Made by a program: the position numbers and the translations under genes
Assembly (NCBI RefSeq): GCF_001467895.1
Contig: NZ_LNYO01000013.1
Coordinates: 1,169,877 to 1,233,876, forward strand
Origin: Legionella nautarum
GTDB lineage: Bacteria > Pseudomonadota > Gammaproteobacteria > Legionellales > Legionellaceae
Reading direction: 5' to 3'
DNA length: 64,000 nt
Shown here: positions 52,489 to 61,512 of the stretch, piece after piece
How the letters are laid out: every line of letters starts with the position of its first letter
Position numbering within the stretch: the first letter of the stretch is position 1
The notes under the pieces: model-generated
What the model was told of the DNA's origin: nothing
Database searches by the model: none
What the model saw: only the letters and a program-made list of their open reading frames with translations

Positions 52489-54237
52489 TTAAACCATACT
52501 CAGTCTACTCTTCTCAGGTTTACCTAGTTTATAAGCATTGTATTCTTCTTGCAAAGCTGTTTTTAGAACGGTTGTAGGGGCATGCAACCCGAACCGTCCC
52601 ATTATTTGAATTGTTTGTTTCATACTAAATATTTTTGCTTTGGAAGCTCTAACCTCCCTCTGCTCTTTATCATGAGACTCATCTGCGCTATAACTAAGCA
52701 TTTCGCGTTTTTCATGATTTTTTCGATTATCTTCAGGTAAAAATTCTTTGCCTTTTAAAGTACAGCGTTTTGCCTTGTAATACTCTCTAATTTCTTTGTA
52801 AGTGAAGCTTGTAGTGACTTGATTAGCATAAAGATCCATCTCTTCATTTCTTGGCAAATTTGGAGAATGGCAAGCAGGCGTCGTTACATCATTCCAACCC
52901 ACAACAATTTTCACCGCGTCATAGACCTTCAACGCATAAAATATTGTCAAGGGAATCAGTGCTGCAGTGAACATAACGGCAGCTACAGCAGTGGAAAGCA
53001 TTGGCAGTACAAAAATACTTGCCAATACAAAAAGAACTGTGAGCGCTGTTGCCCATTTATTATTTAATACAAAGCGAATCGCGGGTAAAATAAAAACCCG
53101 ATAAGGCAGATAGCCCAAATAATAGCTTAATCCCCGCAGTAAAGTATAACTCCAAAAATCTCGACTTCTCCTTTCTTCATTATCTTCTTCAGCATCACCA
53201 ACCACAACCTGCGTTTCCGCAAAACCCGTGTACATGAGCGCATGCTCAGTCAATAAGTTAGGGCCTTTTTTTGATGCAGGAGGATTAACCAGAAGAATAT
53301 GCCAATTTTTTTTCCATTTGCCGTGCTTAGAAACGGGATCGTCACTGTTATTTTGCACATAAGTGGGGGGAGCTACCCCTTCCTCAACAAATTGCTCCCA
53401 ATGATCATAGGGAAAATTATAAAACCAAGGTTCATACTCCCCCGGGGAATTCACTGCATCAACGCGTGATAGCATAGATCCAAGCTCAGTACCCAAAAAC
53501 AAGGATAAAGAGCCTCCTAAACTAGTACCGCAAACATGAGTTTTTTTGCCTTGTTGATATTGTTGGGTGATCCACGTGATAATTTTTTTTCGTCCATGCT
53601 GGTATAGAAAATTACCTGGAGTGCCAGGTTCTAAATCAGTATCGACTTGAGCACTAAATCCCTGCCCGGCAGGATAGGTTGTGCCCATGAAAATAAGATG
53701 AGGTTCAGCCTCATTATCAATAAGTGGTGTCAAACCATATGCAAAAACGCGGTCATATTCATCAATAAATAATTTGCTAAATCCTTTAGTGGGAGTTAAT
53801 TCAATTGGAGTTACTTTATATTCTACTTTCCTCCATTGACCGTCGATTAACTGCGGGATCATAAAGGATTCATAGGGATTAGGATCAGAAAAAGGTAAAA
53901 GTGATAGGCAATTAGAAATAAATAATTGCGCTTGATTTAACTGTTGCTCATTGAGTTCACTATCTTTTAATTGCTCAAAAATAGAATCAAATCCCTGCTG
54001 AAAAGCAAGTCGCATACCGCGGGTTAAGTCATGATCACGTTTAACGAAAATTGCCTTTAATATCCGCTTAGAGGCAAGGTCTTTCCAATTCTCGTGCCAT
54101 CCCATCATTAATATGCGTAGGGCATTCCGTGCGATAATGACGGAATCCTCTTCATAATTTCCAAGGGTTTGTTCAAACTCTGGAGAATCAAAAAAATTCA
54201 AATTTAAGCCAGTTGCAAAAATATCGCCTTTTTTCAT
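52489..54237 (-). CDS. Lipase-like alpha/beta hydrolase with membrane hairpin (Dot/Icm effector candidate)
   Basis: 582 residues. The nucleophile elbow THVCGTSLGGSLSLFLG (G-T-S-L-G, about residue 240) marks a class-3-lipase-like alpha/beta hydrolase. Upstream MGTTYPAGQGFSAQVDTD could form the lid and oxyanion side. Two hydrophobic helices (about 395-445, ALTVLFVLASIFVLPML and AVAAVMFTAALIPLTIF) follow, then a Lys/Glu-rich tail of about 120 residues ending EKSRLSMV. Long proteins with an intracellular lipase fold plus a membrane hairpin and charged C-terminus recall the SidB/SdbC-type Legionella effectors (family memory, not an alignment). There is no signal peptide. A GGATAG site precedes the ATG. 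Single gene. Confidence 0.7.
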   Translation of the reverse strand: MKKGDIFATGLNLNFFDSPEFEQTLGNYEEDSVIIARNALRILMMGWHENWKDLASKRILKAIFVKRDHDLTRGMRLAFQQGFDSIFEQLKDSELNEQQLNQAQLFISNCLSLLPFSDPNPYESFMIPQLIDGQWRKVEYKVTPIELTPTKGFSKLFIDEYDRVFAYGLTPLIDNEAEPHLIFMGTTYPAGQGFSAQVDTDLEPGTPGNFLYQHGRKKIITWITQQYQQGKKTHVCGTSLGGSLSLFLGTELGSMLSRVDAVNSPGEYEPWFYNFPYDHWEQFVEEGVAPPTYVQNNSDDPVSKHGKWKKNWHILLVNPPASKKGPNLLTEHALMYTGFAETQVVVGDAEEDNEERRSRDFWSYTLLRGLSYYLGYLPYRVFILPAIRFVLNNKWATALTVLFVLASIFVLPMLSTAVAAVMFTAALIPLTIFYALKVYDAVKIVVGWNDVTTPACHSPNLPRNEEMDLYANQVTTSFTYKEIREYYKAKRCTLKGKEFLPEDNRKNHEKREMLSYSADESHDKEQREVRASKAKIFSMKQTIQIMGRFGLHAPTTVLKTALQEEYNAYKLGKPEKSRLSMV

Positions 54238-54442
54238 CTATCACTATCCTTTACGTTACTTGGCAAAAAAGCATCGACTTGCGCATTCCACGTAGCCTGT
54301 TGTTATCTCACAGATGAAGTGTTTTGGTAAATCAGCATTATCCACCAAAATATATCCCGTTGAATATGCTGTTTATTGCGCAGCTATTCTACGTGATTTA
54401 TAGAGAAAAAAAACCAAAATTGTTTAAAATTAAAACCAAATG

Positions 54443-55093
54443 CTAGGCAATTATAGAAAAACCGAGTAAAACGCCATGCTGAATTGGCAAACTAGACATA
54501 AAGCCGGTATCAGTAAAAGGATTAATGCGAAGTTTTGGACTACCACCAAAAACACCCTGATACAGCAAATTTAAATTGGTAATTTCCGTCAGTGGATAAC
54601 CTAAGCCCGCTTGAACTTCACCAGCAATTTCGGATTTATTGCTTATTCTATAACTGTCAATTTGCCAATTACGATAAGTAATCCCCCCTTTAAGCTGCGT
54701 GAAGAGTAAACTTTCATTCAAAGGATTCGCATTAGCCGTTATCAATAAATCTAACATTGGCCTCATAGTAGTCCGAACTGCACAACCTAAGGTTGCCAAA
54801 GGATTTTGCGGAATAGCAAAATGCATACGATTACCTGTTTGCACCCCCATTTCCAGCCCAAAATTAGCTTGGCTAGCAGTTAGTAACTCAGCAGCAAATG
54901 CCAAGCGACCTATAGCTGTTTGGCCTTCTGTGCGATACATATGCTGATAATTACTATACCCGAGGCTTGCAATAATAGACCAACGGTTACCTAAATTTTC
55001 AGGCGTCGAGAGCGTCGATAGTAAATAAGAGTTAGCAAACACATTAAAGGATAAGAAACATCCTATCGCGATTAAGCGCATTATTCTTATCAT
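54443..55093 (-). CDS. Outer-membrane beta-barrel-like protein
   Basis: 216 residues with signal peptide (MRLIAIGCFLSFNVFA). The mature part alternates short amphipathic strands (WSIIASLGYSNYQHMY, FGLEMGVQTGN, LLFTQLKGGITYRNWQ, GLGYPLTEITNLNLLYQGVF) typical of small 8-stranded barrels, ending HGVLLGFSIIA. No named family. Start options are ATGs at codons 1 and 5. Confidence 0.6.
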   Translation of the reverse strand: MIRIMRLIAIGCFLSFNVFANSYLLSTLSTPENLGNRWSIIASLGYSNYQHMYRTEGQTAIGRLAFAAELLTASQANFGLEMGVQTGNRMHFAIPQNPLATLGCAVRTTMRPMLDLLITANANPLNESLLFTQLKGGITYRNWQIDSYRISNKSEIAGEVQAGLGYPLTEITNLNLLYQGVFGGSPKLRINPFTDTGFMSSLPIQHGVLLGFSIIA

Positions 55094-55347
55094 GCTTATT
55101 CCTTCCCTTAATTGCTCAAATTAAAATCATGCACGAGACAAACTCCAATTTATACGGTATTTAACAAAAATTTTCTACTAGCTCTGGCTATCATTGATAG
55201 AAAAATTTTTTGTTAGGGCTGATTTTTGGCTTTTATAGCAAGCTTGGGCCAAAAGCAACTACGATATCTTTGGCCTCCTGCAAAACTATCTTGATCTTAA
55301 ACGCTAGAAAAGCGATGATTTTCATTTTCGATTGGAATGGAGACAGT

Positions 55348-56976
55348 GTGGAATACGAATCAATGGAGTATGACGTCGTCATTGTCGGTGCAGGACCTGC
55401 TGGCTTATCTGCGGCTATCAAACTTAAACAGCTAGCCGCCAAAGCGAACAAGGAAATAACCGTTTGTATTCTTGAAAAAGGCGCGCAAGTAGGTGCTCAT
55501 ATTCTTTCTGGAGCGGTTCTTGAACCAAGAAGTTTAAAAGAATTACTCCCTGATAATTGGCAGGATGCTCCTTTAGATACAGCGGTCACTGAGGATTCTT
55601 TTTATTTTCTTACCGATGGGCGCGCCTATCATCTACCCACACCACGCCAAATGCGCAATCACGGTAATTACATTATCAGTTTAGGAGGGCTTTGTCGCTT
55701 TCTTGCCACCGAAGCTGAGAAACTAGGTTGTGAAATTTATCCAGGCTTTGCTGCAACAGAAGTGCTTTACAACGAAAAAAATCAAGTAAAAGGTGTTACT
55801 ACCGGCAGTGTTGGCATTGATAAAAACGGTAATAAATCACCAAATTATCAACCAGGTATGCATTTACTCGCGAAACAAACCCTGTTCGCCGAAGGCTGCC
55901 GCGGCCAACTTAGCCAAACGCTAATGCAACATTTCCACCTACGGGATAAAGTCCAACCGCAGACTTACGGCATCGGGATTAAAGAAGTATGGCAAGTTCC
56001 AGAGGAAAAGCATCAACCTGGAAAAGTCATTCATACTGTGGGTTGGCCAATGGATAAACAAACCTACGGCGGTTCATTTATTTATCATTTATCTAACAGC
56101 CGAGTCGCGATCGGTTTTGTAGTTGGTTTGGATTACAAAAATCCCTGGTTAAATCCTTTTGCTGAATTACAACGTTTTAAAACTCATCCGCTGGTAAAAG
56201 ACTTACTCACAGGTGGGGAACGAATTAGCTACGGTGCACGCGCACTTAATGAGGGCGGTTGGCAGTCTATACCTAAACTCTGTTTCCCAGGCGGTGTTTT
56301 AATCGGTGACTGCGCAGGTTTTCTCAATGTACCGAAAATCAAAGGTATCCACACTTCCATGCAGTCAGGTATGCTTGCTGCTGAAGCTTGCTTCGAATCT
56401 CTAACTCAGGAACAAGAATCAGGAGTCGAACTCAAACAATATCCTGAGAAAATAAAAAAATCTTGGCTAGTTAATGAATTATATCGAGTAAGAAATATTC
56501 GCCCGGGATTTCGATATGGCTTATGGTTTGGTCTAATCAATGCTGCGTTTGAAACTTATATTAGCTTTGGACGTTCGCCTTGGACTCTAAAAAACCATGA
56601 CGATTACAGCAGTCTAACCCCTGCAGATAAAGCAAAAAAAATAGATTACCCTAAACCAGATGGGATTCTCAGTTTTGATAAGCTTTCTTCCGTTTATTTA
56701 TCAAACACCTACCACGAGGAAAATCAGCCCTGCCATTTAAAACTTCGTAATCCTATTCTTGCAATAAGAGTGAACTACCAGCAGTATGCTTCGCCAGAAA
56801 CACGCTACTGCCCTGCTGCGGTTTATGAAATTGTTGAAGAAGAAAAAGGCCCCAGGCTCCAAATAAATGCCCAAAACTGCATCCACTGTAAAACCTGCGA
56901 TATTAAAGACCCCCGTCAAAATATCATCTGGCAAGCCCCTGAAGGCGGCGGTGGCCCTAATTACGTTGATATGTAG
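55348..56976 (+). CDS. Electron transfer flavoprotein-ubiquinone oxidoreductase
   Basis: 542 residues from the GTG at 55348 (AATGGAGAC ribosome site 5 bp upstream). The upstream frame extension is not conserved. FAD domain: VVIVGAGPAGLSAAIKLKQL and GAHILSGAVLEPRSLKEL. Membrane/quinone region: PFAELQRFKTHP and KIKGIHTSMQSGMLAAEA. C-terminal 4Fe-4S ligands: CPAAVYE and CIHCKTCDIKDP. It passes electrons from ETF (fatty- and amino-acid oxidation) to ubiquinone at the inner membrane. No etfAB next to it here. Confidence 0.94.
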   Translation: MEYESMEYDVVIVGAGPAGLSAAIKLKQLAAKANKEITVCILEKGAQVGAHILSGAVLEPRSLKELLPDNWQDAPLDTAVTEDSFYFLTDGRAYHLPTPRQMRNHGNYIISLGGLCRFLATEAEKLGCEIYPGFAATEVLYNEKNQVKGVTTGSVGIDKNGNKSPNYQPGMHLLAKQTLFAEGCRGQLSQTLMQHFHLRDKVQPQTYGIGIKEVWQVPEEKHQPGKVIHTVGWPMDKQTYGGSFIYHLSNSRVAIGFVVGLDYKNPWLNPFAELQRFKTHPLVKDLLTGGERISYGARALNEGGWQSIPKLCFPGGVLIGDCAGFLNVPKIKGIHTSMQSGMLAAEACFESLTQEQESGVELKQYPEKIKKSWLVNELYRVRNIRPGFRYGLWFGLINAAFETYISFGRSPWTLKNHDDYSSLTPADKAKKIDYPKPDGILSFDKLSSVYLSNTYHEENQPCHLKLRNPILAIRVNYQQYASPETRYCPAAVYEIVEEEKGPRLQINAQNCIHCKTCDIKDPRQNIIWQAPEGGGGPNYVDM

Positions 56977-57023
56977 CAGAGTTGTTATTTCCTAACAACA
57001 GCGTTAGACTTTGAAACGATTAA

Positions 57024-57100
57024 GTCCCGGTGGCACAGCTGGATAGCGCGGCCCCCTCCTAAGGGGCAGGTCGGAGGTTCGAATCCTCTCCGGGACGCCA
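57024..57100 (+). tRNA. tRNA-Arg (anticodon CCT)
   Basis: 77 nt with encoded CCA. Acceptor GTCCCGG pairs with CCGGGAC. The D-arm contains AGCTGGATAG. The anticodon arm CCCC-CTCCTAA-GGGG gives CCT, reading AGG. The T-arm is GGAGGTTCGAATCCTCT (5-bp stem, TTC loop). Discriminator G, then CCA. Its 3' side borders the putative integrated element. Confidence 0.95.
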
Positions 57101-57149
57101 ATAGAATCAAGGAGTTATGTAAAACAACCCCGGGCCAATCGAACTCTTA

Positions 57150-57168
57150 GAGTGCATACAGAGTGCAA
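57150..57168. repeat. GAGTGCA direct-repeat site near tRNA-Arg (left copy)
   Basis: GAGTGCATACAGAGTGCAA holds two GAGTGCA units with an 11-nt period, close to one helical turn. The same 19-mer with one change is at 63881-63899, upstream of the integrase operon. Candidate arm-type integrase binding site, 50 bp after the tRNA. Confidence 0.6.
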
Positions 57169-57481
57169 ATTGAATGAATGAAGATAGTTCCTATTACATA
57201 TCTACATATTAAAACGAACTTGATTCACTAAGCCTTCCGCAGGCTATAAATTATATAATTCAGCCTAAGCTTTCTTAATACGGGTATTTATCTTTGCACA
57301 TCATTTTCTGCCTTATACCATTTATTGTTCTTGTTAGTGCGCTATACAAAAAGTCAGACAGCATCAAATTACTCACAGTTTGATTGTTTGAGTCGGGACA
57401 GGAGACAAGTTTAATGAGATAAATCGAGTATCTAAAAATAAGTCAGTTGCTTTGCTTTTCAATGATCAAAATAAATAACAA

Positions 57482-57527
57482 TTGGTCAATATTTGACTAA
57501 CCTAGAATTTGGTGATATCTTGGTCAA
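57482..57527. promoter_or_regulatory. Palindrome plus half-site upstream of the methyltransferase gene
   Basis: TTGGTCAATATTTGACTAA (57482-57500) is an inverted repeat with a single mismatch. The left half TTGGTCAA is repeated at 57520-57527. It lies 30-75 bp before the 57558 start and may be an operator. The remaining 57101-57557 gap holds the tRNA-proximal site and AT-rich DNA with no gene. Confidence 0.4.
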
Positions 57528-57557
57528 CATCTTTTTTTTAGAAGGGATATCTGTCTA

Positions 57558-58613
57558 ATGTATGAAGCTTCCGAGTTAGCGCCTACAAATTTTAGTTTTT
57601 TCTCACCCGCTAAACCTTTACCACCGATTGCAGAAGGAATTTTTGATTATAAGGATGCCTTTGAAGCATTCCTCAAAGCAACCGATCAAAAAAACCATAC
57701 CGCAAAGATAGTAGGTGCATTTGCAAGTAACTTGAAAAAAAGAGAAGTGTTATTTAATGGCGACATTATAAAAGTGGCTGATTTGGGATGTGCAGATAGT
57801 ACGACTTGCATGGGTTACTTAACTAGGATGGAATGCCCTGTAGGATTTGATTATCTCGGTTTTGATATTAACGACAAGTTTCTCGAAGATGCCGAAGCAA
57901 TTTTATCTCGGAGTGCAGTAATTAAAAAACATGTCTTGATTAAAAAAGATGTGCTGGTAGGCGAGTTAAGCGCAGAGCCCTTAGTATCGCCCAAATCGAT
58001 TGATTTAGTTTTTGTGTCTCATTTAGCCTATTATCTAAAAGACGAAGAATACGGTAAACAATTTGTTAACAATATTCTTAACCTACTCAATGACAAAGGA
58101 ATTGCCATTTTTTTGCATGAAGACAGCACCTATTATTTTCGCTCCACCTATAATTGCAACTACAAAAACAGCAGCGCCCCATCGCTCCTTAAAAACTCAG
58201 TGACTGGTTTATTGGAAATGCCTGAGCAATTTAAGGACATTTCATTTACCTCAAAACTTCATTTTGCAGAAATGAGTGAGGAATTATGGCAGGCGGCAAA
58301 AGATCCTTCCTTGTATAAAAAATATGCCTACATTCCATCCTTTTTGGATAATTTAAATAAATTGTCATTTATTGTTCAGTGTGATTTATCAAAATTGGCC
58401 CATGAAGGAAGTTTGGAAAGATTTGTCAATGAAATGCAACATACACTAGAAGCTAATAATTACACGTTTAATCTAGTGACCAGAATGCAAATTCTTGTCA
58501 CTGCAGAGAATTCCCATATTGAACAAATTAACCTGGCTTTAAAAGAAACGGAAACGGAAAATGATGTGGTTTTGATACCCTCAATATCAAAACCTGCTTC
58601 GTTAGTTAACTAA
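57558..58613 (+). CDS. Class I SAM-dependent methyltransferase (unknown substrate)
   Basis: 351 residues. KVADLGCADSTTCMGYL (motif I) followed by FDYLGFDINDKFLEDAEA and SIDLVFVSHLAYYL defines the Rossmann methyltransferase core (about 65-200). The N- and C-terminal extensions (residues 1-45 and 220-351) are not recognised. The order of motifs resembles small-molecule methyltransferases with an all-helical lid. It lies 84 bp upstream of a hybrid kinase in the same direction and inside the tRNA-Arg-bounded segment. Confidence 0.75.
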   Translation: MYEASELAPTNFSFFSPAKPLPPIAEGIFDYKDAFEAFLKATDQKNHTAKIVGAFASNLKKREVLFNGDIIKVADLGCADSTTCMGYLTRMECPVGFDYLGFDINDKFLEDAEAILSRSAVIKKHVLIKKDVLVGELSAEPLVSPKSIDLVFVSHLAYYLKDEEYGKQFVNNILNLLNDKGIAIFLHEDSTYYFRSTYNCNYKNSSAPSLLKNSVTGLLEMPEQFKDISFTSKLHFAEMSEELWQAAKDPSLYKKYAYIPSFLDNLNKLSFIVQCDLSKLAHEGSLERFVNEMQHTLEANNYTFNLVTRMQILVTAENSHIEQINLALKETETENDVVLIPSISKPASLVN

Positions 58614-58697
58614 TAACCCCTGATTTTACTCCACATGCTATAGTTAGAAGACAAAGAAAGTATCTCAGCTTGGCTGCATTGTGGAGTAATCTGGCAA

Positions 58698-61079
58698 ATG
58701 AAAAAGAGTGAGATAACAGCAGGTTGCATTCATCAGAATGTTATTTTGAATGCTATCCTTGATTATGGAACTGATATTGCTATTGTTATCGCAAATGACT
58801 TTAGTATTGAAATCCTAAACTCGACCAGTGAAAAATTTTACAAGTGGCCACTTGAGAAGTTTCGTGGATATAATTTTTTAGAACTATGTCAAGAACAACG
58901 TATTATCTGTCCCATTCCCGCTCACTTTTTTAAAAATCCCCAATTATTAAACTTTAATCTTGATTGCAAAAATGCCTCAGGCAATGTATGCAACATTAAT
59001 TGGATTATCTGCCCTCTGATGTTGGCCGATGATATTAAAGGCGCGCTTATTATTGGAAAAGATGTTGAACTTAAAAAAAATAACATCGCTTTTTTTTTAA
59101 ATGGGATCATCGATGCAATCCCCGGTTGTTTGTACTGGAAAGACTGCAATGGATATTACTTAGGCTGCAATAATCTTACGGCAAAACTGGCAGGATTATC
59201 ATCGCCATATGAGGTGATTGGTAAAACCGATCAAGAATTATGGGGTGAGCAGGCAACCAGTTTAATTGCTAATGACACAGAGGTTATGACGCAAGGAAAT
59301 GCCATCATTGTGGCAGAAAGCCTAAAGACAGCTTCAGGTCAATTGATGCATTTCACCGGCGTTAAAATGCCACTTCGTGATGAAAATAACCAAATAATTG
59401 GTATTATTGGAAATTCGCTTGATATTACTGAACTGAAAGAAGCACAGACTGAGTTAAAAAAATCAATGGAGTTGGTTAAAGCCGCCAACCAGGCCAAAAC
59501 AGAATTTCTTGAGAACATGCGCCATGATATACGCACCCCTCTTTCCGGCATAGTAGGGTTTTCTGAGATTTTAAAGCTCGAATCCCAAGAGCCTCGAATC
59601 AAAGAATATGCAGATAATTTAGCAGCCTCAAGCCATGCATTGCTCGATTTAATGGATGAGGTGCTAGAAGCCGTTCGCGTCAGCTCCGGTGAAATTCCTA
59701 AGTTGAAGAAAAAATTTGATCTTAATCTCATGCTCAATCAGGTGATTAACTTGCATAAAGCGAAGGCAAGTGAAAAAAAACTACAGCTCAATTTTATCTA
59801 TGATAACAATCTAGCCCGATACGTGATTGGCGATAAAATCAGGCTTCATCGCATTATCCTTGAATTAATCGGCAATGCACTCAATTTTACCCATTCAGGG
59901 CACGTTACTCTTACCGCTGAGCTTGCTAAACAACAAAAACGCCAATTAATCATTAAATTTCAAGTCAGTGATTCAGGAATCGGTATTGATAAGGATAAGC
60001 AGCAAGATATTTATCTGCAATTTAAACGCCTTACTCCCTCTTATAAAGGACTTTATAAGGGTGCAGGGTTAGGACTTTATATTATTAAACAATTCATAGA
60101 TGAGCTGGATGGTGAAATTTATGTTAAAAGTGCTCTTGGTTGTGGTACAACATTTACCTGTATCATTCCACTTAAGGCACCTCTGTTGGATGATCACTCA
60201 GGGATTGAAGAGGTAATGCCCGAAGAAGAACAGCGTTTTTTAAATCCTGTACGAACTATCGCAGCCAATCCCAATCAACCCAATTCAGTCTTAGTCGTTG
60301 AAGACAGCGAAATTGCTCAAAAAGTGGCGTTAAACCTACTGACATCGATGGACTGCGTTGTTGATTTAGCCAGCTCAGGTCAAGAAGCGCTGCAACATAT
60401 TAAAACAAAACGCTACGATCTCATTTTTATGGATATTGGCTTAGGTGAAGGTGCTGATGGTTATGAAGTCACTAAACAAATTCGCAATCAAGAAAAAGAT
60501 AAAGACCATACACCTATTGTTGCCTTAACAGCGCATGCTGCTGAAGAAAATAAACAGCATTGCATCGAATCTGGTATGGATGCTGTGTTGTCAAAACCGA
60601 TTACCAAAGCTCATGCCGCTAATATCATAGATCACTTTGTTAGACATCCAGAAACCCTTGAGCGCGAAAAGATAGAGCAAGCTAAACTTGATTTACCCGA
60701 TAATGAAGAAGAGCTCTTTACCCTTGAACAATTTCCTCTTTTAGAAGTTGAGCAAACGTTAAAAAACTTAGGCGATAAATCCATCCTTATTGAACTTTTA
60801 AACGATTTAGTAACAGCAAGCATCCCGGAAGACTTTACCCGCATGAAAGCGGCATTTGCAGCCAAAGATTATGAGCAAGTCGAAAAGCTTGCTCATAAAA
60901 TGAAAGGAGGGGCAGTGTATGTGGGTACTCTTCGCATGAAATATGCCTGCCAATACTTAGAGCGTTATTGGAAATCAGGGCAACGAGAACTGTTTGAGAA
61001 ACTTTATAAGCAAGCTGTTTCAGCCATTGAAGAAACGATGTCTTATGTTAAAAATTGGCTTAAATCGAGCAGTCCTTGA
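58698..61079 (+). CDS. Hybrid sensor histidine kinase (PAS-PAS-HisKA-HATPase-REC-HPt)
   Basis: 793 residues. First PAS-like region (about 15-120), PAS (about 132-245, IPGCLYWKDCNGYYLGCNN), HisKA with His276 in NMRHDIRTPLSGIVGF, HATPase (about 375-500, LIGNALNFTHSG, DSGIGIDKDKQ), receiver (about 530-650, VLVVEDSE acid pair, FMDIGLGEG phospho-Asp, SKPITK) and HPt (about 695-790, AHKMKGGAVYVG). A complete phosphorelay in one cytoplasmic protein. The PAS and HisKA are close to those of the kinase at 26181-27872, but only this one has HPt and an intact receiver. Confidence 0.88.
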   Translation: MKKSEITAGCIHQNVILNAILDYGTDIAIVIANDFSIEILNSTSEKFYKWPLEKFRGYNFLELCQEQRIICPIPAHFFKNPQLLNFNLDCKNASGNVCNINWIICPLMLADDIKGALIIGKDVELKKNNIAFFLNGIIDAIPGCLYWKDCNGYYLGCNNLTAKLAGLSSPYEVIGKTDQELWGEQATSLIANDTEVMTQGNAIIVAESLKTASGQLMHFTGVKMPLRDENNQIIGIIGNSLDITELKEAQTELKKSMELVKAANQAKTEFLENMRHDIRTPLSGIVGFSEILKLESQEPRIKEYADNLAASSHALLDLMDEVLEAVRVSSGEIPKLKKKFDLNLMLNQVINLHKAKASEKKLQLNFIYDNNLARYVIGDKIRLHRIILELIGNALNFTHSGHVTLTAELAKQQKRQLIIKFQVSDSGIGIDKDKQQDIYLQFKRLTPSYKGLYKGAGLGLYIIKQFIDELDGEIYVKSALGCGTTFTCIIPLKAPLLDDHSGIEEVMPEEEQRFLNPVRTIAANPNQPNSVLVVEDSEIAQKVALNLLTSMDCVVDLASSGQEALQHIKTKRYDLIFMDIGLGEGADGYEVTKQIRNQEKDKDHTPIVALTAHAAEENKQHCIESGMDAVLSKPITKAHAANIIDHFVRHPETLEREKIEQAKLDLPDNEEELFTLEQFPLLEVEQTLKNLGDKSILIELLNDLVTASIPEDFTRMKAAFAAKDYEQVEKLAHKMKGGAVYVGTLRMKYACQYLERYWKSGQRELFEKLYKQAVSAIEETMSYVKNWLKSSSP

Positions 61080-61148
61080 CTGGGGCTTATTTATGCATCC
61101 AACATAAGCTTTATTCTCTCTGCGTTTTATTTCTTGAGCGTAAAAAAG

Positions 61149-61335
61149 CTAAGTACTATTTTTCACAACGGGCAAATCAGTCCAACGAGTCGTATAAGCT
61201 GGTGATTTTAATTCCGCACGCATCGCCCATGGTCTTGAAGCACCTTCTGACGCTAAGTGAATTGTTTCGCGACCAAAACGTGCATTAATGGCATCAAAAG
61301 TTTTCAATAGCTTGTCTTTTTTCTCAATGACTGAT
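61149..61335 (-). pseudogene. Remnant of the umuC 3' end (DNA polymerase V subunit)
   Basis: The minus strand reads EKKDKLLKTFDAINARFGRE, then ASEGASRPWAMRAELKSPAY and TTRWTDLPVVKNST before a TAG at 61149-61151. This is the conserved UmuC C-terminus (D-x-I-N-x-R-(F/Y)-G, S-P-x-Y-T-T-x-W-x-D-L-P). Upstream of about 61336 the frame meets a TGA and similarity ends, so only about 60 codons survive. A piece left at an integration boundary is likely. Confidence 0.8.
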
Positions 61336-61452
61336 CACGCAAAACTCCAAAAAGGATATCAATTTTTATATGAAACAGATTATAAAACTCTCCATGAAGC
61401 AGTTAATAAAGCTATCAAACCATTCCAGCAGATATTGGAAAGACTTAGATAA
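61327..61452 (+). CDS. Short frame of uncertain coding status
   Basis: 41 codons, MTDHAKLQKGYQFLYETDYK followed by LHEAVNKAIKPFQQILERLR, amphipathic and helical. No ribosome site is visible upstream, and it adjoins the umuC remnant, so it may be a gene fragment. It is listed because it is the only open frame in the 61080-61512 gap besides the remnant. Confidence 0.25.
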   Translation: MTDHAKLQKGYQFLYETDYKTLHEAVNKAIKPFQQILERLR

Positions 61453-61512
61453 AAAATCTTGCAACTAATTTTCATCCCATGCCCATATGCTTCTCTACAT
61501 AACCTCGGATAC

